A stretch of DNA of 64,000 nt, from the NCBI GenBank assembly GCA_012517155.1, contig JAAYVN010000026.1:62001-126000 (forward strand), written 5' to 3'. The translations under genes were made by a program, and so were the position numbers. Source of the DNA: Ignavibacteriales bacterium (GTDB lineage: Bacteria; Bacteroidota; Ignavibacteria; Ignavibacteriales; Ignavibacteriaceae). Shown here in pieces: positions 26,290 through 36,084 of this stretch; position 1 is the stretch's first letter; each line of letters starts with the position of its first letter. The notes beneath the pieces were generated by a model that was not told the DNA's origin, did not search any database, and saw nothing but the letters and a program-made list of their open reading frames with translations.

Positions 26290-26928
26290 ATGGCAGATTT
26301 GGTAAAGCAAAGAGCAAAGAAGGTTATAAAACTGCTTAAAAAGGAGTATCCGGAGGTGAAAATTGCGCTGGATTTTGAAAGTCCTTTTGAACTGCTTATT
26401 GCAACGATTTTATCAGCTCAATGTACAGATGCAAGGGTAAATGTTGTTACGGCTACGCTGTTTAAGAAGTATAAGAGTCCAATGGATTTTTTGAGTGTGA
26501 GTAATGAAGAGCTGGAAAAGGATATATTTTCAACCGGTTTTTATAAACAAAAAGCAAAAAGTATAAAGGCGTGTTGCAAAACTTTGCTTGAGGAGTATGC
26601 CGGGAATGTACCAAAAGACTTTGAATTACTGATTACATTGCCGGGGGTTGGAAGGAAAACAGCATCGGTAATTGCCGGGAATGCATACGGGATACCAGCT
26701 ATTGCAGTGGATACACACGTCAAGAGAATCTCGAATTTATTGGGTTTGTCTGAAAGTGATGATCCGGTAAAGATTGAGTACAGACTTAAAGAGATAATTG
26801 ATGAAAAGGATTGGGTGATTTCTTCGCATTTAATTGCGACGCATGGGAGAAATGTTTGCTTTGCGAGGAAACCAAAGTGTGAAATTTGTGTAATCGGGGA
26901 TTTATGTCCGAGCAGGAGGAAAGGATGA
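26290..26928 (+). CDS. nth: Endonuclease III (DNA glycosylase/AP lyase)
   Basis: Nth removes oxidised pyrimidines and cuts the AP site in base excision repair. At 212 residues it is full length. It shows the helix-hairpin-helix LPGVGRKTASVIAGNAYG with the catalytic Lys, the catalytic Asp in AVDTHVKR, and the C-terminal iron-sulfur site CFARKPKCEICVIGDLC (spacing C-x6-C-x2-C-x5-C). A GGAG ribosome site lies 6 bases before ATG. The stop overlaps the start of the next gene. Confidence 0.97.
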   Translation: MADLVKQRAKKVIKLLKKEYPEVKIALDFESPFELLIATILSAQCTDARVNVVTATLFKKYKSPMDFLSVSNEELEKDIFSTGFYKQKAKSIKACCKTLLEEYAGNVPKDFELLITLPGVGRKTASVIAGNAYGIPAIAVDTHVKRISNLLGLSESDDPVKIEYRLKEIIDEKDWVISSHLIATHGRNVCFARKPKCEICVIGDLCPSRRKG

Positions 26929-27482
26929 TGCGAGACAGAGAATTTTGTATGGGATTGTTAAGGGAATACACAAAATCCGAGAGTTTGATTAAGCATGCTC
27001 TGGCGGTTGAAAGTTGCGTGGTTGAATATGCAAGGAAATTTGGTGAGGATGCTGATTATTGGGGAAATGTTGCATTACTGCACGATTTTGATTATGAGAG
27101 GTATCCAGGGGCTAATCAGCATCCTTTCGAAGGGGGAAAGATACTAAAAGAGAGAGGTTTTGATGAGGAATTTGTGAGTAGTGTACTTTCGCATGCTGAT
27201 TATACAGGAGTTCCAAGAGATACAAAGCTTAAGAAGGTTCTTTTTGCATGTGATGAATTAGCGGGGTTTATCACTGCAGTTGCATATGTGAGGCCCTCAA
27301 AGTCGGTGGATGAAGTTGAGGTAAGGAGTGTTATTAAAAAGATAAAGGACAGGGCTTTTGCGAAGAATGTGAGCAGAGAGGATATCAGAAAGGGAGCAGA
27401 AGGGTTGGGAATTGATCTTGAAGAACATATAGGATTTTGCATAGAAGCAATGAAAAAAAGAAGACATGAATTAGGACTTTAA
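26925..27482 (+). CDS. HDIG-type HD-domain phosphohydrolase
   Basis: The product is about 185 residues and begins MMRDREFCMGLLREYT. HD marks are LIKHALAVESCVVEYARKF (first His), VALLHDFDYERYPGANQHP (HD pair plus His) and FVSSVLSHADYTG (distal His/Asp). This family is common next to DNA repair or housekeeping genes in Bacteroidota; the substrate is not known. A strong AGGAGG (26914-26919) inside nth sets the start at ATG 26925 (or 26928). A frame beginning at 26886 is longer but would lie mostly inside nth. Confidence 0.8.
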   Translation: MMRDREFCMGLLREYTKSESLIKHALAVESCVVEYARKFGEDADYWGNVALLHDFDYERYPGANQHPFEGGKILKERGFDEEFVSSVLSHADYTGVPRDTKLKKVLFACDELAGFITAVAYVRPSKSVDEVEVRSVIKKIKDRAFAKNVSREDIRKGAEGLGIDLEEHIGFCIEAMKKRRHELGL

Positions 27483-27693
27483 GGGGAAACCGGGGGAATT
27501 AAATTTGCATTAATTAATAAGTAAAAATTTTTGATTTAATGGATTTAATTTGTTAAATTTACAATTAATTATTTTGTAATTATTGTAAAAACATAGTTAA
27601 TTTTCAACTTTATATATTGTAGGAGAATTTTTCGGAGAAATTGCTACACAATTTTTTTTGTAACTAAATAAAAGTATTCATTCACTTATTTCG

Positions 27694-30600
27694 ATGAGAA
27701 GCAATTTCTTTATAATAGTTTTCCTATTGACCATGTCAATATACCCGCAGGGTGATGTAAAAATCACAGCCACCGGCTCAAATTATACGGTTATTGAGTT
27801 CCATCCATCATACACAGACAGTTCAGTTGTAAGTTTAAATGGTATTAATTACCGCAATATTTCATTCCGTGGTGGAGTGGTTAGAAATCCAATGGAATTT
27901 GGAGCGCCTGAAATACCAGTGGGAATGATCAATCTTGGGGTTCCGTCCGGAGATAATCTGACTATTCAGATACTGGATATTGAGTATAAAGAAATTGAAG
28001 GAAGGATAAAACCAATTCCTTATTCCAGGAAGAGGGAAGGGACAATAGTTTACACTTTTTCGGAGGGGGAGGGGTATTACCAGACTATGGGGACACAGAA
28101 CGGAGAATTTGAACCAGTTACATTTGGCGAATTTGGTGTTGCCAGGGGACTGGGAATTCAGACATTTATAGTAAATGCAGTTCAGTTTGATGCTTTTCAG
28201 AACAGGATAAAGCTAATTGAGCGAATTTTATTCAGAGTTAACTTCAGCGGTGGAATAAGAAACAACAGACCTGCAGAAGATGAGCTTCTTGACGGAGCGG
28301 TAATAAATTATTCTCAGGCAAGATACTGGGTGGAGAAGAAAAGTTCGAGTCTTAAAAAAGCAGGTATTGAAAGCAGTGTATTAGCGACAGGGAAATGGTA
28401 CAGATTTGAAGCGCCTGAAGAGGGGATTTATAAAATTACAAAATCGCAGTTGAGTTCAATTGGGATGGATGTGAATTCAATTGATCCGAGGACAATAAAG
28501 ATTTATAATAATGGTGGTTTTGTGGTTCCCGAAAAAGTTTCAGGAAACCGACCAAAGGATCTTTTAGAGAATGCAATTCTGGTTGCAGGTGAAGAGGATG
28601 GGGTGTTTAATGATAGTGATTACATCTTATTTTACGGCAGAGGGGTGAATTTTTGGTATTATGATACGGTCAGCAGAAGAATTGTAAGAGCTTCCAATCC
28701 ATATTCTTTCGAGAATTATTATTGGATTACTGCAGGGGGATCTAATGGAAAGAGAATGGGAAATCAGGTGAGTTTGAATGCAGGTAATCCGAATATTAAA
28801 ACAACATCCACGGCATATAGTCATTGGGACGTAGATAAAATAAATATTGGGAAGAGCGGGAGATTATTTTTAGGAGATGATTTTTCGACAAGCACAAAGA
28901 GCAGGACATATACTACAAAACTTGACGGTTATTTAGCAAGTCAGCCGATAAGATATAATTTCCGGATGGTAAACAACTCGTCAAAGAGCGTACCTTTACT
29001 AATTGAAGAGAGCAGTTCAACAATAGTCAATACAAATTTACCGGGATTCGGAAATGACGATTATACGTACGGAGAGGTTTTGGAAACTTCCGGGCAGTTT
29101 TCGGGTCAGTTGGTTGACAGCAGGAGTGTTCTAAGGTTCACATATAATGCCAGCACAACTTCATCCTATGGATATTTAGATTATTTTGAAATAATTTACA
29201 AAAGAGAGTTAAAAGCTGATAATCAGCCAATTGTTTTTTATTCTGACGGAGAAGCGGGGACACTGGAGTACAGATTATATAATTTTGGATCGAGTGATAT
29301 ACATGTTTATAATATTTCTGATTATGCGGGAGTTAAGAGAATAATTAATCCCGTAGTGCATAGCGGGGGTGAATTCAGATTCCAGGCAGATGAAACAGTA
29401 AACAATAATTCAAAATATATTGCTTTGCTGGGTTCAGAATACAAAACGCCAATCAATTTTACTGAGATGAAGAACCAGGATATCCGAGGTATTACTGCGG
29501 GGAGCAAATTTATAATAATCACTCATAAGAATTTTGTTGAGCAAGCGGAGCGATTAAAAAAATACAGAGAAACAGAGAGCAGGATACCATTATCGACTTC
29601 AATTTTCACAGCAGATGAGATATACAATGAGTTCAGCGGAGGGAACAGAGACGTATCGGCCATAAGGGATTTTATTAAATATGCTTACGAAAACTGGACA
29701 ACTGAACCGGGTTACGTATTATTTTTTGGAGACGGTGATTACGACTACAGAAATATTGAAGGGTTGGGAAAGAATTTTGTACCGACATTTGAGACATTAA
29801 ATTCGCATTACGAATTGTACTCATTTTGCATGGACGACTATTTCGGTTACATAGTTCAAGATGACAGCAGGTTAGATATTGCAGTTGGAAGGCTTAACGT
29901 ACAAACTGTGAATGAGGCGAGCACGGTAGTAAATAAGATCATTGATTATGAACAGAATTCAGAGTTTGGAACCTGGAGGAATTTAATAACCTTAGTTGCG
30001 GATGATCAGACGATCTCGAGCGGATACGACGGAGCACAGAATAATCAGCAATCGGAGGATCTTGCAAATTATTATATTCCAAAGTCATTTGATATAAATA
30101 AAATATATCTGGTAACCTATCCTACGGTACAAACAAGTTTAGGGCGAAGGAAACCCGGAGTAAATCAGGCAATTATTGATGCGGTAAACAACGGGACATT
30201 AATACTGAATTTTATCGGGCATGGAAGTCCGGAGGTCTGGACGCATGAGCAAGTGTTTGTAAGAAGTACGACGATACCACAGTTTAACAACAAGGATTAT
30301 TTTTTCCTTACAGCAGCAACATGTGATTTTGGATATTTTGACAATCCAAATTCCCAAAGTGCAACAGAGGAGATGATGTTAAAGTCAAACTCAGGAACGA
30401 TAGGAGCATTTACATCAACCAGACCGGTTTATTCTTATCAGAATGCTTTATTAAATCAGGAGTTTTTCAGTCGATTACTGTCAAGTCCAAGAGATTCGCT
30501 AAATTTCCCGCTACCTGTAGGGAAAGCATATTTATATACGAAGTACAATTTTTATGATCAGAATGATCAGAAATACACATTGTTCGGAGATCCGACATTA

Positions 30601-31686
30601 AGATTGAATATACCGCATTATCAGGCTTCCATTGACACAATAAACGGGATGGTTTCAACAAGCACAATACAGTTAAAAGCATTGAGTAAAGCGACAATTA
30701 AAGGGACGATAAGGAATAGTGACAATGCGATATGGGATAATTTTTCCGGGGAGGGATTATTAACGGTATTTGATTCCGAGCGAAAAGTAGCAGCGCCTGA
30801 AGTGGGACCAGATTTTAAGATAACATTAATGGGGGGGATAATTTTCAAAGGAAGAATATCTATTCAAAACGGAAGATTCTCAACAGATTTTGTAATTCCG
30901 AAAGATATAAGTTATGAAAATAAAAACGGAAAAATAGTTCTTTACATATTTAACAATAATACAGACGGAGTAGGTTTTAACTCGAATGTGGTAATAGGGG
31001 GAACAGATACAACAAATACAGATGATGGCAAAGGTCCGGATATCGAGATAACTTTTGATAACGCGGAAAATATGGGGGGGTATTTAGTAAATCCAGATTC
31101 GAGGTTAATAATTAGACTTGCTGATGAGACAGGGTTGAATACAACAGGAGCTGGTGTTGGTCATAAGCTACAAGCGGTACTGAATGATGATGATGCAAAT
31201 CCGATAGACCTGACAAATTATTTTTCAGGAGATCTGGATGCGGGGGGTAAAACCGGTTTTGTAAATTACAGGTTTAGTAATCTGCCAACGGGAAATCATG
31301 AGATTTCTGTGAAGGCATGGGATGTATTCAACAATTTTTCAACAGAGTCAGCATATTTTAAGGTGGTAAGCGGAAACAATTTAGTAGTAGATAATGTTTA
31401 TAATTATCCAAATCCGTTCAGCACAAGCACGGCATTCACATTTCAACACAATATACCGACAGCAATAAAAGTCAGGATAAGGATATATACGATTGCCGGG
31501 CGTTTAGTAAACGAAATAGAAGCAGATAATCTGGGGGAAGACAGATTTGTAAAGATTGACTGGGACGGAAGAGACAAAGACGGATCGGTATTAGCAAATG
31601 GCACCTATCTGTATAAACTAATCGTTGAATCGGAAAATGGAGAATTCCGAGAGGCTGTTTTAGGTAAGATTGTAAAAATGAATTAA
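27694..31686 (+). CDS. porU: Type IX secretion system sortase PorU (C25 gingipain-family peptidase)
   Basis: PorU sits at the outer surface, removes the C-terminal sorting domain of type IX cargo and attaches anionic lipopolysaccharide. The 1330-residue protein has an N-terminal signal peptide (about 1-19), a long beta-rich region, and a C25 peptidase domain around residues 610-980. The catalytic His is H843 in NFIGHGSPEVW and the catalytic Cys is C877 in TAATCDFGYFD. A C-terminal domain begins about residue 1232 (NVYNYPNPFS) with the FlgD-like IYTIAGRLVNE and GTYLYKLI pattern of sorting domains. porV follows after 94 bases, as is usual. No Shine-Dalgarno is seen. Confidence 0.95.
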   Translation: MRSNFFIIVFLLTMSIYPQGDVKITATGSNYTVIEFHPSYTDSSVVSLNGINYRNISFRGGVVRNPMEFGAPEIPVGMINLGVPSGDNLTIQILDIEYKEIEGRIKPIPYSRKREGTIVYTFSEGEGYYQTMGTQNGEFEPVTFGEFGVARGLGIQTFIVNAVQFDAFQNRIKLIERILFRVNFSGGIRNNRPAEDELLDGAVINYSQARYWVEKKSSSLKKAGIESSVLATGKWYRFEAPEEGIYKITKSQLSSIGMDVNSIDPRTIKIYNNGGFVVPEKVSGNRPKDLLENAILVAGEEDGVFNDSDYILFYGRGVNFWYYDTVSRRIVRASNPYSFENYYWITAGGSNGKRMGNQVSLNAGNPNIKTTSTAYSHWDVDKINIGKSGRLFLGDDFSTSTKSRTYTTKLDGYLASQPIRYNFRMVNNSSKSVPLLIEESSSTIVNTNLPGFGNDDYTYGEVLETSGQFSGQLVDSRSVLRFTYNASTTSSYGYLDYFEIIYKRELKADNQPIVFYSDGEAGTLEYRLYNFGSSDIHVYNISDYAGVKRIINPVVHSGGEFRFQADETVNNNSKYIALLGSEYKTPINFTEMKNQDIRGITAGSKFIIITHKNFVEQAERLKKYRETESRIPLSTSIFTADEIYNEFSGGNRDVSAIRDFIKYAYENWTTEPGYVLFFGDGDYDYRNIEGLGKNFVPTFETLNSHYELYSFCMDDYFGYIVQDDSRLDIAVGRLNVQTVNEASTVVNKIIDYEQNSEFGTWRNLITLVADDQTISSGYDGAQNNQQSEDLANYYIPKSFDINKIYLVTYPTVQTSLGRRKPGVNQAIIDAVNNGTLILNFIGHGSPEVWTHEQVFVRSTTIPQFNNKDYFFLTAATCDFGYFDNPNSQSATEEMMLKSNSGTIGAFTSTRPVYSYQNALLNQEFFSRLLSSPRDSLNFPLPVGKAYLYTKYNFYDQNDQKYTLFGDPTLRLNIPHYQASIDTINGMVSTSTIQLKALSKATIKGTIRNSDNAIWDNFSGEGLLTVFDSERKVAAPEVGPDFKITLMGGIIFKGRISIQNGRFSTDFVIPKDISYENKNGKIVLYIFNNNTDGVGFNSNVVIGGTDTTNTDDGKGPDIEITFDNAENMGGYLVNPDSRLIIRLADETGLNTTGAGVGHKLQAVLNDDDANPIDLTNYFSGDLDAGGKTGFVNYRFSNLPTGNHEISVKAWDVFNNFSTESAYFKVVSGNNLVVDNVYNYPNPFSTSTAFTFQHNIPTAIKVRIRIYTIAGRLVNEIEADNLGEDRFVKIDWDGRDKDGSVLANGTYLYKLIVESENGEFREAVLGKIVKMN

Positions 31687-31780
31687 ATAAAATAATTAGT
31701 TGTTTAAGGAGAAATTGATAGTAAAAAGTTGTTACTTATTTACTAAACAGTTGAAATAAATTATATCGGAGGTATATTAA

Positions 31781-32941
31781 ATGAAGTCATATATTGGCTT
31801 ATTGGTAGTGTTAATAATGTTGACAGGAATCAACAGAGAATTGTATGGACAAGGAGAAGCTGCAGTAACATTTTTATTGCTTGCTCCTGATTCAAGAGGA
31901 GGTGCATTAGGAGAGACCGGAACAGGATTAGCGGACAACTCTGCTGCGATATTCTGGAATCCATCAGGAATTGCATTTCTAACGGGGCAAGAAGTAAGCA
32001 TAACGCACAGTAACTGGCTACCGCAATTCAAGCTAGATCTTTTCTATGATTATCTGACATACAGGAATTATATTGAGGAAATAAACGGAAGTGTTTTAGC
32101 GAGCATAACATATATGAACTATGGAGAATTTGTAAGGACGGGACCGGATTCACCGGATCCAATCGGAACATTCAGATCATTTGATGCTGCGCTTACATTA
32201 GGTTATGCGACAAAGGTACATTCAGACTGGGGTTTGGGATTCAACTTCAGGATAATACACAGTAATCTTTCGGACAAACCAACAGCTGAAGAGCAAGGAA
32301 CAGGGAAAGCAACAACAGTAAGCTTTGACATTGGAGCGATGTGGCGACCCGAAAAGCTGGTACTTCCATTTATTGATGAGGATATAGGAAAGAACCTGAG
32401 TATAGGATTCAATTTAAGCAACGTAGGTCCAAAGATATTTTACATTGATCAAGATCAGGCGGATCCGATACCAACAAACCTGAGATTAGGATTTGCTTAC
32501 AGGATTTTCACTGATGATTTCAATTCATTAACTGCAACGCTTGATTTCAGCAAATTATTAGTTTCAAAAGACTCCACCGGACAGAGCGACGAAGTTTATA
32601 AAGCATTATTCACAAGCTGGACAAACAGACCATTCAATGAAGAGATAAGAGATATCGTAACGTCATTCGGAATAGAGTACTGGTACGGGCAACCGGGAGA
32701 TTTTCTGTTTGCATTAAGAGGAGGATTTTTCTATGAAGATCCATCATTTGGCAACAGGAAGTTCATCACTTTAGGAGCCGGAATCCGATATGCAATTTAC
32801 GGATTTGACTTTGGATATATTTCCACTTCAGTATTTAAGGACAGAGAAAAACATCCACTAGATGACACACTCAGATTCACATTTTTAGTTGGATGGGGTA
32901 GTCAAGTTGATAACACAAAAGGATTACCAAGAGGAATCTAA
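31781..32941 (+). CDS. porV: Type IX secretion outer-membrane protein PorV
   Basis: PorV is a FadL-like outer-membrane barrel that binds sorting domains after export and hands cargo to PorU. The 386-residue protein has a signal peptide (about 1-24, ending near LYGQ) and the family opening LLLAPDSRGGALGETGTGLA with ADNSAAIFWNPSGIAFL. Barrel strands alternate to the end (HPLDDTLRFTFLVGWG). A clear GGAGG (8 bases before ATG) marks the start. A hairpin follows at 32963. The partial gene at the left edge of the window belongs to the same broad family. Confidence 0.93.
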   Translation: MKSYIGLLVVLIMLTGINRELYGQGEAAVTFLLLAPDSRGGALGETGTGLADNSAAIFWNPSGIAFLTGQEVSITHSNWLPQFKLDLFYDYLTYRNYIEEINGSVLASITYMNYGEFVRTGPDSPDPIGTFRSFDAALTLGYATKVHSDWGLGFNFRIIHSNLSDKPTAEEQGTGKATTVSFDIGAMWRPEKLVLPFIDEDIGKNLSIGFNLSNVGPKIFYIDQDQADPIPTNLRLGFAYRIFTDDFNSLTATLDFSKLLVSKDSTGQSDEVYKALFTSWTNRPFNEEIRDIVTSFGIEYWYGQPGDFLFALRGGFFYEDPSFGNRKFITLGAGIRYAIYGFDFGYISTSVFKDREKHPLDDTLRFTFLVGWGSQVDNTKGLPRGI

Positions 32942-32962
32942 GGAATAATTATCAGATTGATT

Positions 32963-32987
32963 GGGATCAGAACTATGTTTTGATCCC
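32963..32987 (+). terminator. Hairpin after porV
   Basis: GGGATCAGAAC / GTTTTGATCCC forms 11 pairs (one G-T) around a TAT loop. It lacks a run of Ts, so it may be a transcript-stabilising or pausing hairpin rather than a full terminator. Confidence 0.45.
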
Positions 32988-33016
32988 TAGTCATTTATAA
33001 TAATAAGAAGCTAATA

Positions 33017-36000
33017 ATGAAAATTACAAAATACTGGATAGTAATAGCGATATTTTTTATTTCTATTGCAACTGCACAAGATATAACCAGGCAATTTCAA
33101 ATTAATATGCCGGTAGACAAAACTTTAGAAGTCGGACAAGCACCATTAAATGATGAGGTAAGGATACTTGCAGTCATGGTGGAATTTCAAACTGACAATG
33201 ATCAGACCACAGTAGGTGACGGGAAATTCAATTCGATTTATACGCAAACTTATAATAATATCCTTGATCCACTTCCTCACGACACTAGTCATTTTGAAGC
33301 ACATCTGAAATTTGCGAAGAATTACTTTGAAAGAGCTACAAAAGGTAATTTAACAGTGATGTATAAAGTGTTGCCTGGAATAATAACAGTTTCCAAAACG
33401 ATGAAGAGTTATTCGCCGACCATCAACTCGAATGATTTTTCAGGGATGGCGGAGTTGACAAAAGAAGTATGGGAGATGACAATTGCACAGAATCCCGATT
33501 TTGATTTTTCATCTTACAATTTATTTACAATTTTTCATGCAGGAGTAGGAAGAGATATTTCGTTGCCAGGCAGTTTGGGAAACGAAAGAGATTTACCTTC
33601 GATCTATATGGGATTGTCCTTACTACAAAAATCATTTGGAGCAGGTTTTACCGGAATCCAAGCGGGAACGAATTTTAAGATAACCAACAGCATGATACTT
33701 CCGCAAACCAACAGCAGGGAGGTAGAATCATATGGTACGAAGTATCTATTTGAAGTAACTATTAATGGATTACTAGTAGCAAATATAGCGAGCCATATAG
33801 GACTACCAGACCTTTTTGATACAAAAACAGGATTAAGTGCAATTGGCAGATTTGGTTTAATGGATGGACAATCAATATTTGCATACAACGGAGTTCTACC
33901 CCCTGAACTATCAGCCTGGGAATTACTATATTTAGATAAAAAGTACAATTGGAATATTCCGGTTAAAACTATTAATAAAGATACTGATCTAACTTTAAGA
34001 ACGGAATCGCCATTGTTTGCCGGAGATACATTTATAGTTAGAGTACCAATTAACTCAACAGAGTACTATTTAATTGAAAACAAGCAAAGAGATCCTCAGA
34101 AAAACGGAATAACATTAACTATAAATTATCAAGGCAACTTATACGAGAAAAGATTTTTGAAAGACACCACAGGATTTCTAAGCTATAATATTGATTCGTT
34201 AGAGGGAGTTATTGTAAATGCCGATAATTTTAACTGGGCTATACCCGGAAGCGGAATACTAATCTGGCATATTGATGAAGATATTATAAGTAAAAATATT
34301 TCCGAAAACAAGATAAATACGGACAAGAATAAAAGGGGAGTAAGAGTAATTGAAGCTGACGGGATAAATGATATTGGGGAGCAATTCCAGACTATTTTCG
34401 GCGATTTACTTATTGGAGAGGGGGATCAGGATGATTTATTTTTCGCATCAAATTCATCCGATTTGTACAAAAAGAACAAGAATAAATATAACAGCAAGAC
34501 CAGACCTGCTACACTGACAACCTCCGGGGCTAACTCGCTGATAAGTTTTAGTGATTTCTCGGACACAAGCAACATAATGACCTTTAAGATAAGTTTTGGC
34601 GACTCAATCGTTAAACCTATAGCAAGAGTCAGGATTCCTTATATCCCAGAAGAATTAATGACCATCAGCAAAAACGGATCAAATGATTACTATTTTATGA
34701 GTAACAGTTCTCTATATAAGATTGATAATAATGGTGCCATTATTGATTCGACGCTAAATTTTTCAACAAGCAAGCCACTAGTAACTACTGCGAATGAGAC
34801 TGATTATATAATAGGGACTATGGGAACAACACTGAATGTCGTATCATATAACAGTGGTGTAAAAAGTTATAACAGCATTGATACCGGTGACAGCATAAGC
34901 ACTAATGCTGTTCTCTCATTAACTCCTGTTGAGCAACGCAGGATTTTGGTGGGAACCAAATCAGGAAAACTATTCACATACTCACTGGCTACATCACCGG
35001 TTATTGTGAGTGTTGACAGTGCATTTTCAAAAGAGGGGACTACAGAATTTATAGTAACAAATGATCTTTATACTGCATACGTTATCAATAATATTTCTTT
35101 AGAGCATACAACCTTCCAAAAAGGCTATAGTGTAGGCTTCCGGTATAAAGATAATAATCATTCACTTATTATTAATGACAGATGTCTGGGGCTTTCACTG
35201 ACGAAGACGAATGACGGAAAATATTTGGCAGTAGCTTTAGGGGAATCAAACAAATTTTACCTGATTAGTGATGGAGCTGTAAAAAAAGAAATAGCAGTTG
35301 GCGAAAATGAACCGATTAGGAAGTTTATACTTTCAGATCTAAAAAACGACGGTGAAAATTATATTGTTTACACACAGGGCAACAGGATCCATGCAGTCAA
35401 TTTAGCCGGAGCGAGTGCTGATAATTTTCCGTACACAGCCCCAGTACAAACGGAGTTTACAGGCTTATTAGCAAGTGCTGATATTGAAGGGGATAAAAAA
35501 GGAGAATTAATAGCCCTAACATCAGATGGTCGAATATATGCTATTGACGGAGGATCAGCAAAAACCCTTCAAAGTTTTCCAATTGATATCGGGAAAGAAA
35601 GCATTAACAATATATTATTATTTCATACTGAAAACCAAGTCGCACTTGCAGCAATGGACAGGTTAAAAAACTTTTACATTTGGAGCATAAGTCCAGCAAA
35701 AGGAGAAATCTACTGGTCAGGTCAGACTGCCAATAGCGGAAATAATAATTTTAAAGATGCAGCATCCAAGACATCAATGATAATAGGAAATTTTCTACCA
35801 AAAGAAAGAGTGTATAACTATCCAAATCCGGTATATTCGGGTTCAACAAACATCAGGTATTACGTATCTGAAAACTCATCAGTTACTATTAAAATATTTG
35901 ATTTATCAGGCGATTTTGTAGCGGAATTAAGTGATAAGGCAGCAGGTGGAACGGACAATGAAACAAAATGGGATGTTACCAACATACAAAGCGGAATTTA

Positions 36001-36076
36001 CCTTGCAAGAATTGAAGCAAAAGCAGAAAGTGGCAAGAGTGAATCAGCGATAATAAAAATTGCAGTTATAAAGTAA
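33017..36076 (+). CDS. Secreted M6-like pseudo-peptidase with type IX sorting domain
   Basis: The 1019-residue exported protein has a signal peptide (1-20, cleaved near ATAQ). An N-terminal M6 (immune-inhibitor-A-like) region spans about residues 45-320, with YFERATKGNLTV and IGRFGLMDG. Where M6 enzymes have HExxHxxGLPDLYD, this protein has ANIASHIGLPDLFD (A255, N256, S259 in place of His, Glu, His), so zinc binding and catalysis are lost. Further on come a LIWHIDED segment, a beta-rich region with propeller-like repeats (residues about 540-890), and a sorting domain from about 935 (RVYNYPNPVYSG to the end). It is likely a surface-anchored binding protein. Confidence 0.82.
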   Translation: MKITKYWIVIAIFFISIATAQDITRQFQINMPVDKTLEVGQAPLNDEVRILAVMVEFQTDNDQTTVGDGKFNSIYTQTYNNILDPLPHDTSHFEAHLKFAKNYFERATKGNLTVMYKVLPGIITVSKTMKSYSPTINSNDFSGMAELTKEVWEMTIAQNPDFDFSSYNLFTIFHAGVGRDISLPGSLGNERDLPSIYMGLSLLQKSFGAGFTGIQAGTNFKITNSMILPQTNSREVESYGTKYLFEVTINGLLVANIASHIGLPDLFDTKTGLSAIGRFGLMDGQSIFAYNGVLPPELSAWELLYLDKKYNWNIPVKTINKDTDLTLRTESPLFAGDTFIVRVPINSTEYYLIENKQRDPQKNGITLTINYQGNLYEKRFLKDTTGFLSYNIDSLEGVIVNADNFNWAIPGSGILIWHIDEDIISKNISENKINTDKNKRGVRVIEADGINDIGEQFQTIFGDLLIGEGDQDDLFFASNSSDLYKKNKNKYNSKTRPATLTTSGANSLISFSDFSDTSNIMTFKISFGDSIVKPIARVRIPYIPEELMTISKNGSNDYYFMSNSSLYKIDNNGAIIDSTLNFSTSKPLVTTANETDYIIGTMGTTLNVVSYNSGVKSYNSIDTGDSISTNAVLSLTPVEQRRILVGTKSGKLFTYSLATSPVIVSVDSAFSKEGTTEFIVTNDLYTAYVINNISLEHTTFQKGYSVGFRYKDNNHSLIINDRCLGLSLTKTNDGKYLAVALGESNKFYLISDGAVKKEIAVGENEPIRKFILSDLKNDGENYIVYTQGNRIHAVNLAGASADNFPYTAPVQTEFTGLLASADIEGDKKGELIALTSDGRIYAIDGGSAKTLQSFPIDIGKESINNILLFHTENQVALAAMDRLKNFYIWSISPAKGEIYWSGQTANSGNNNFKDAASKTSMIIGNFLPKERVYNYPNPVYSGSTNIRYYVSENSSVTIKIFDLSGDFVAELSDKAAGGTDNETKWDVTNIQSGIYLARIEAKAESGKSESAIIKIAVIK

Positions 36077-36084
36077 AATCGGAA

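Noticed and set aside
28627-28824. Minus-strand frames inside porU and other large genes
   Set aside because: Shadows of long, well-supported genes; no family features or ribosome sites.
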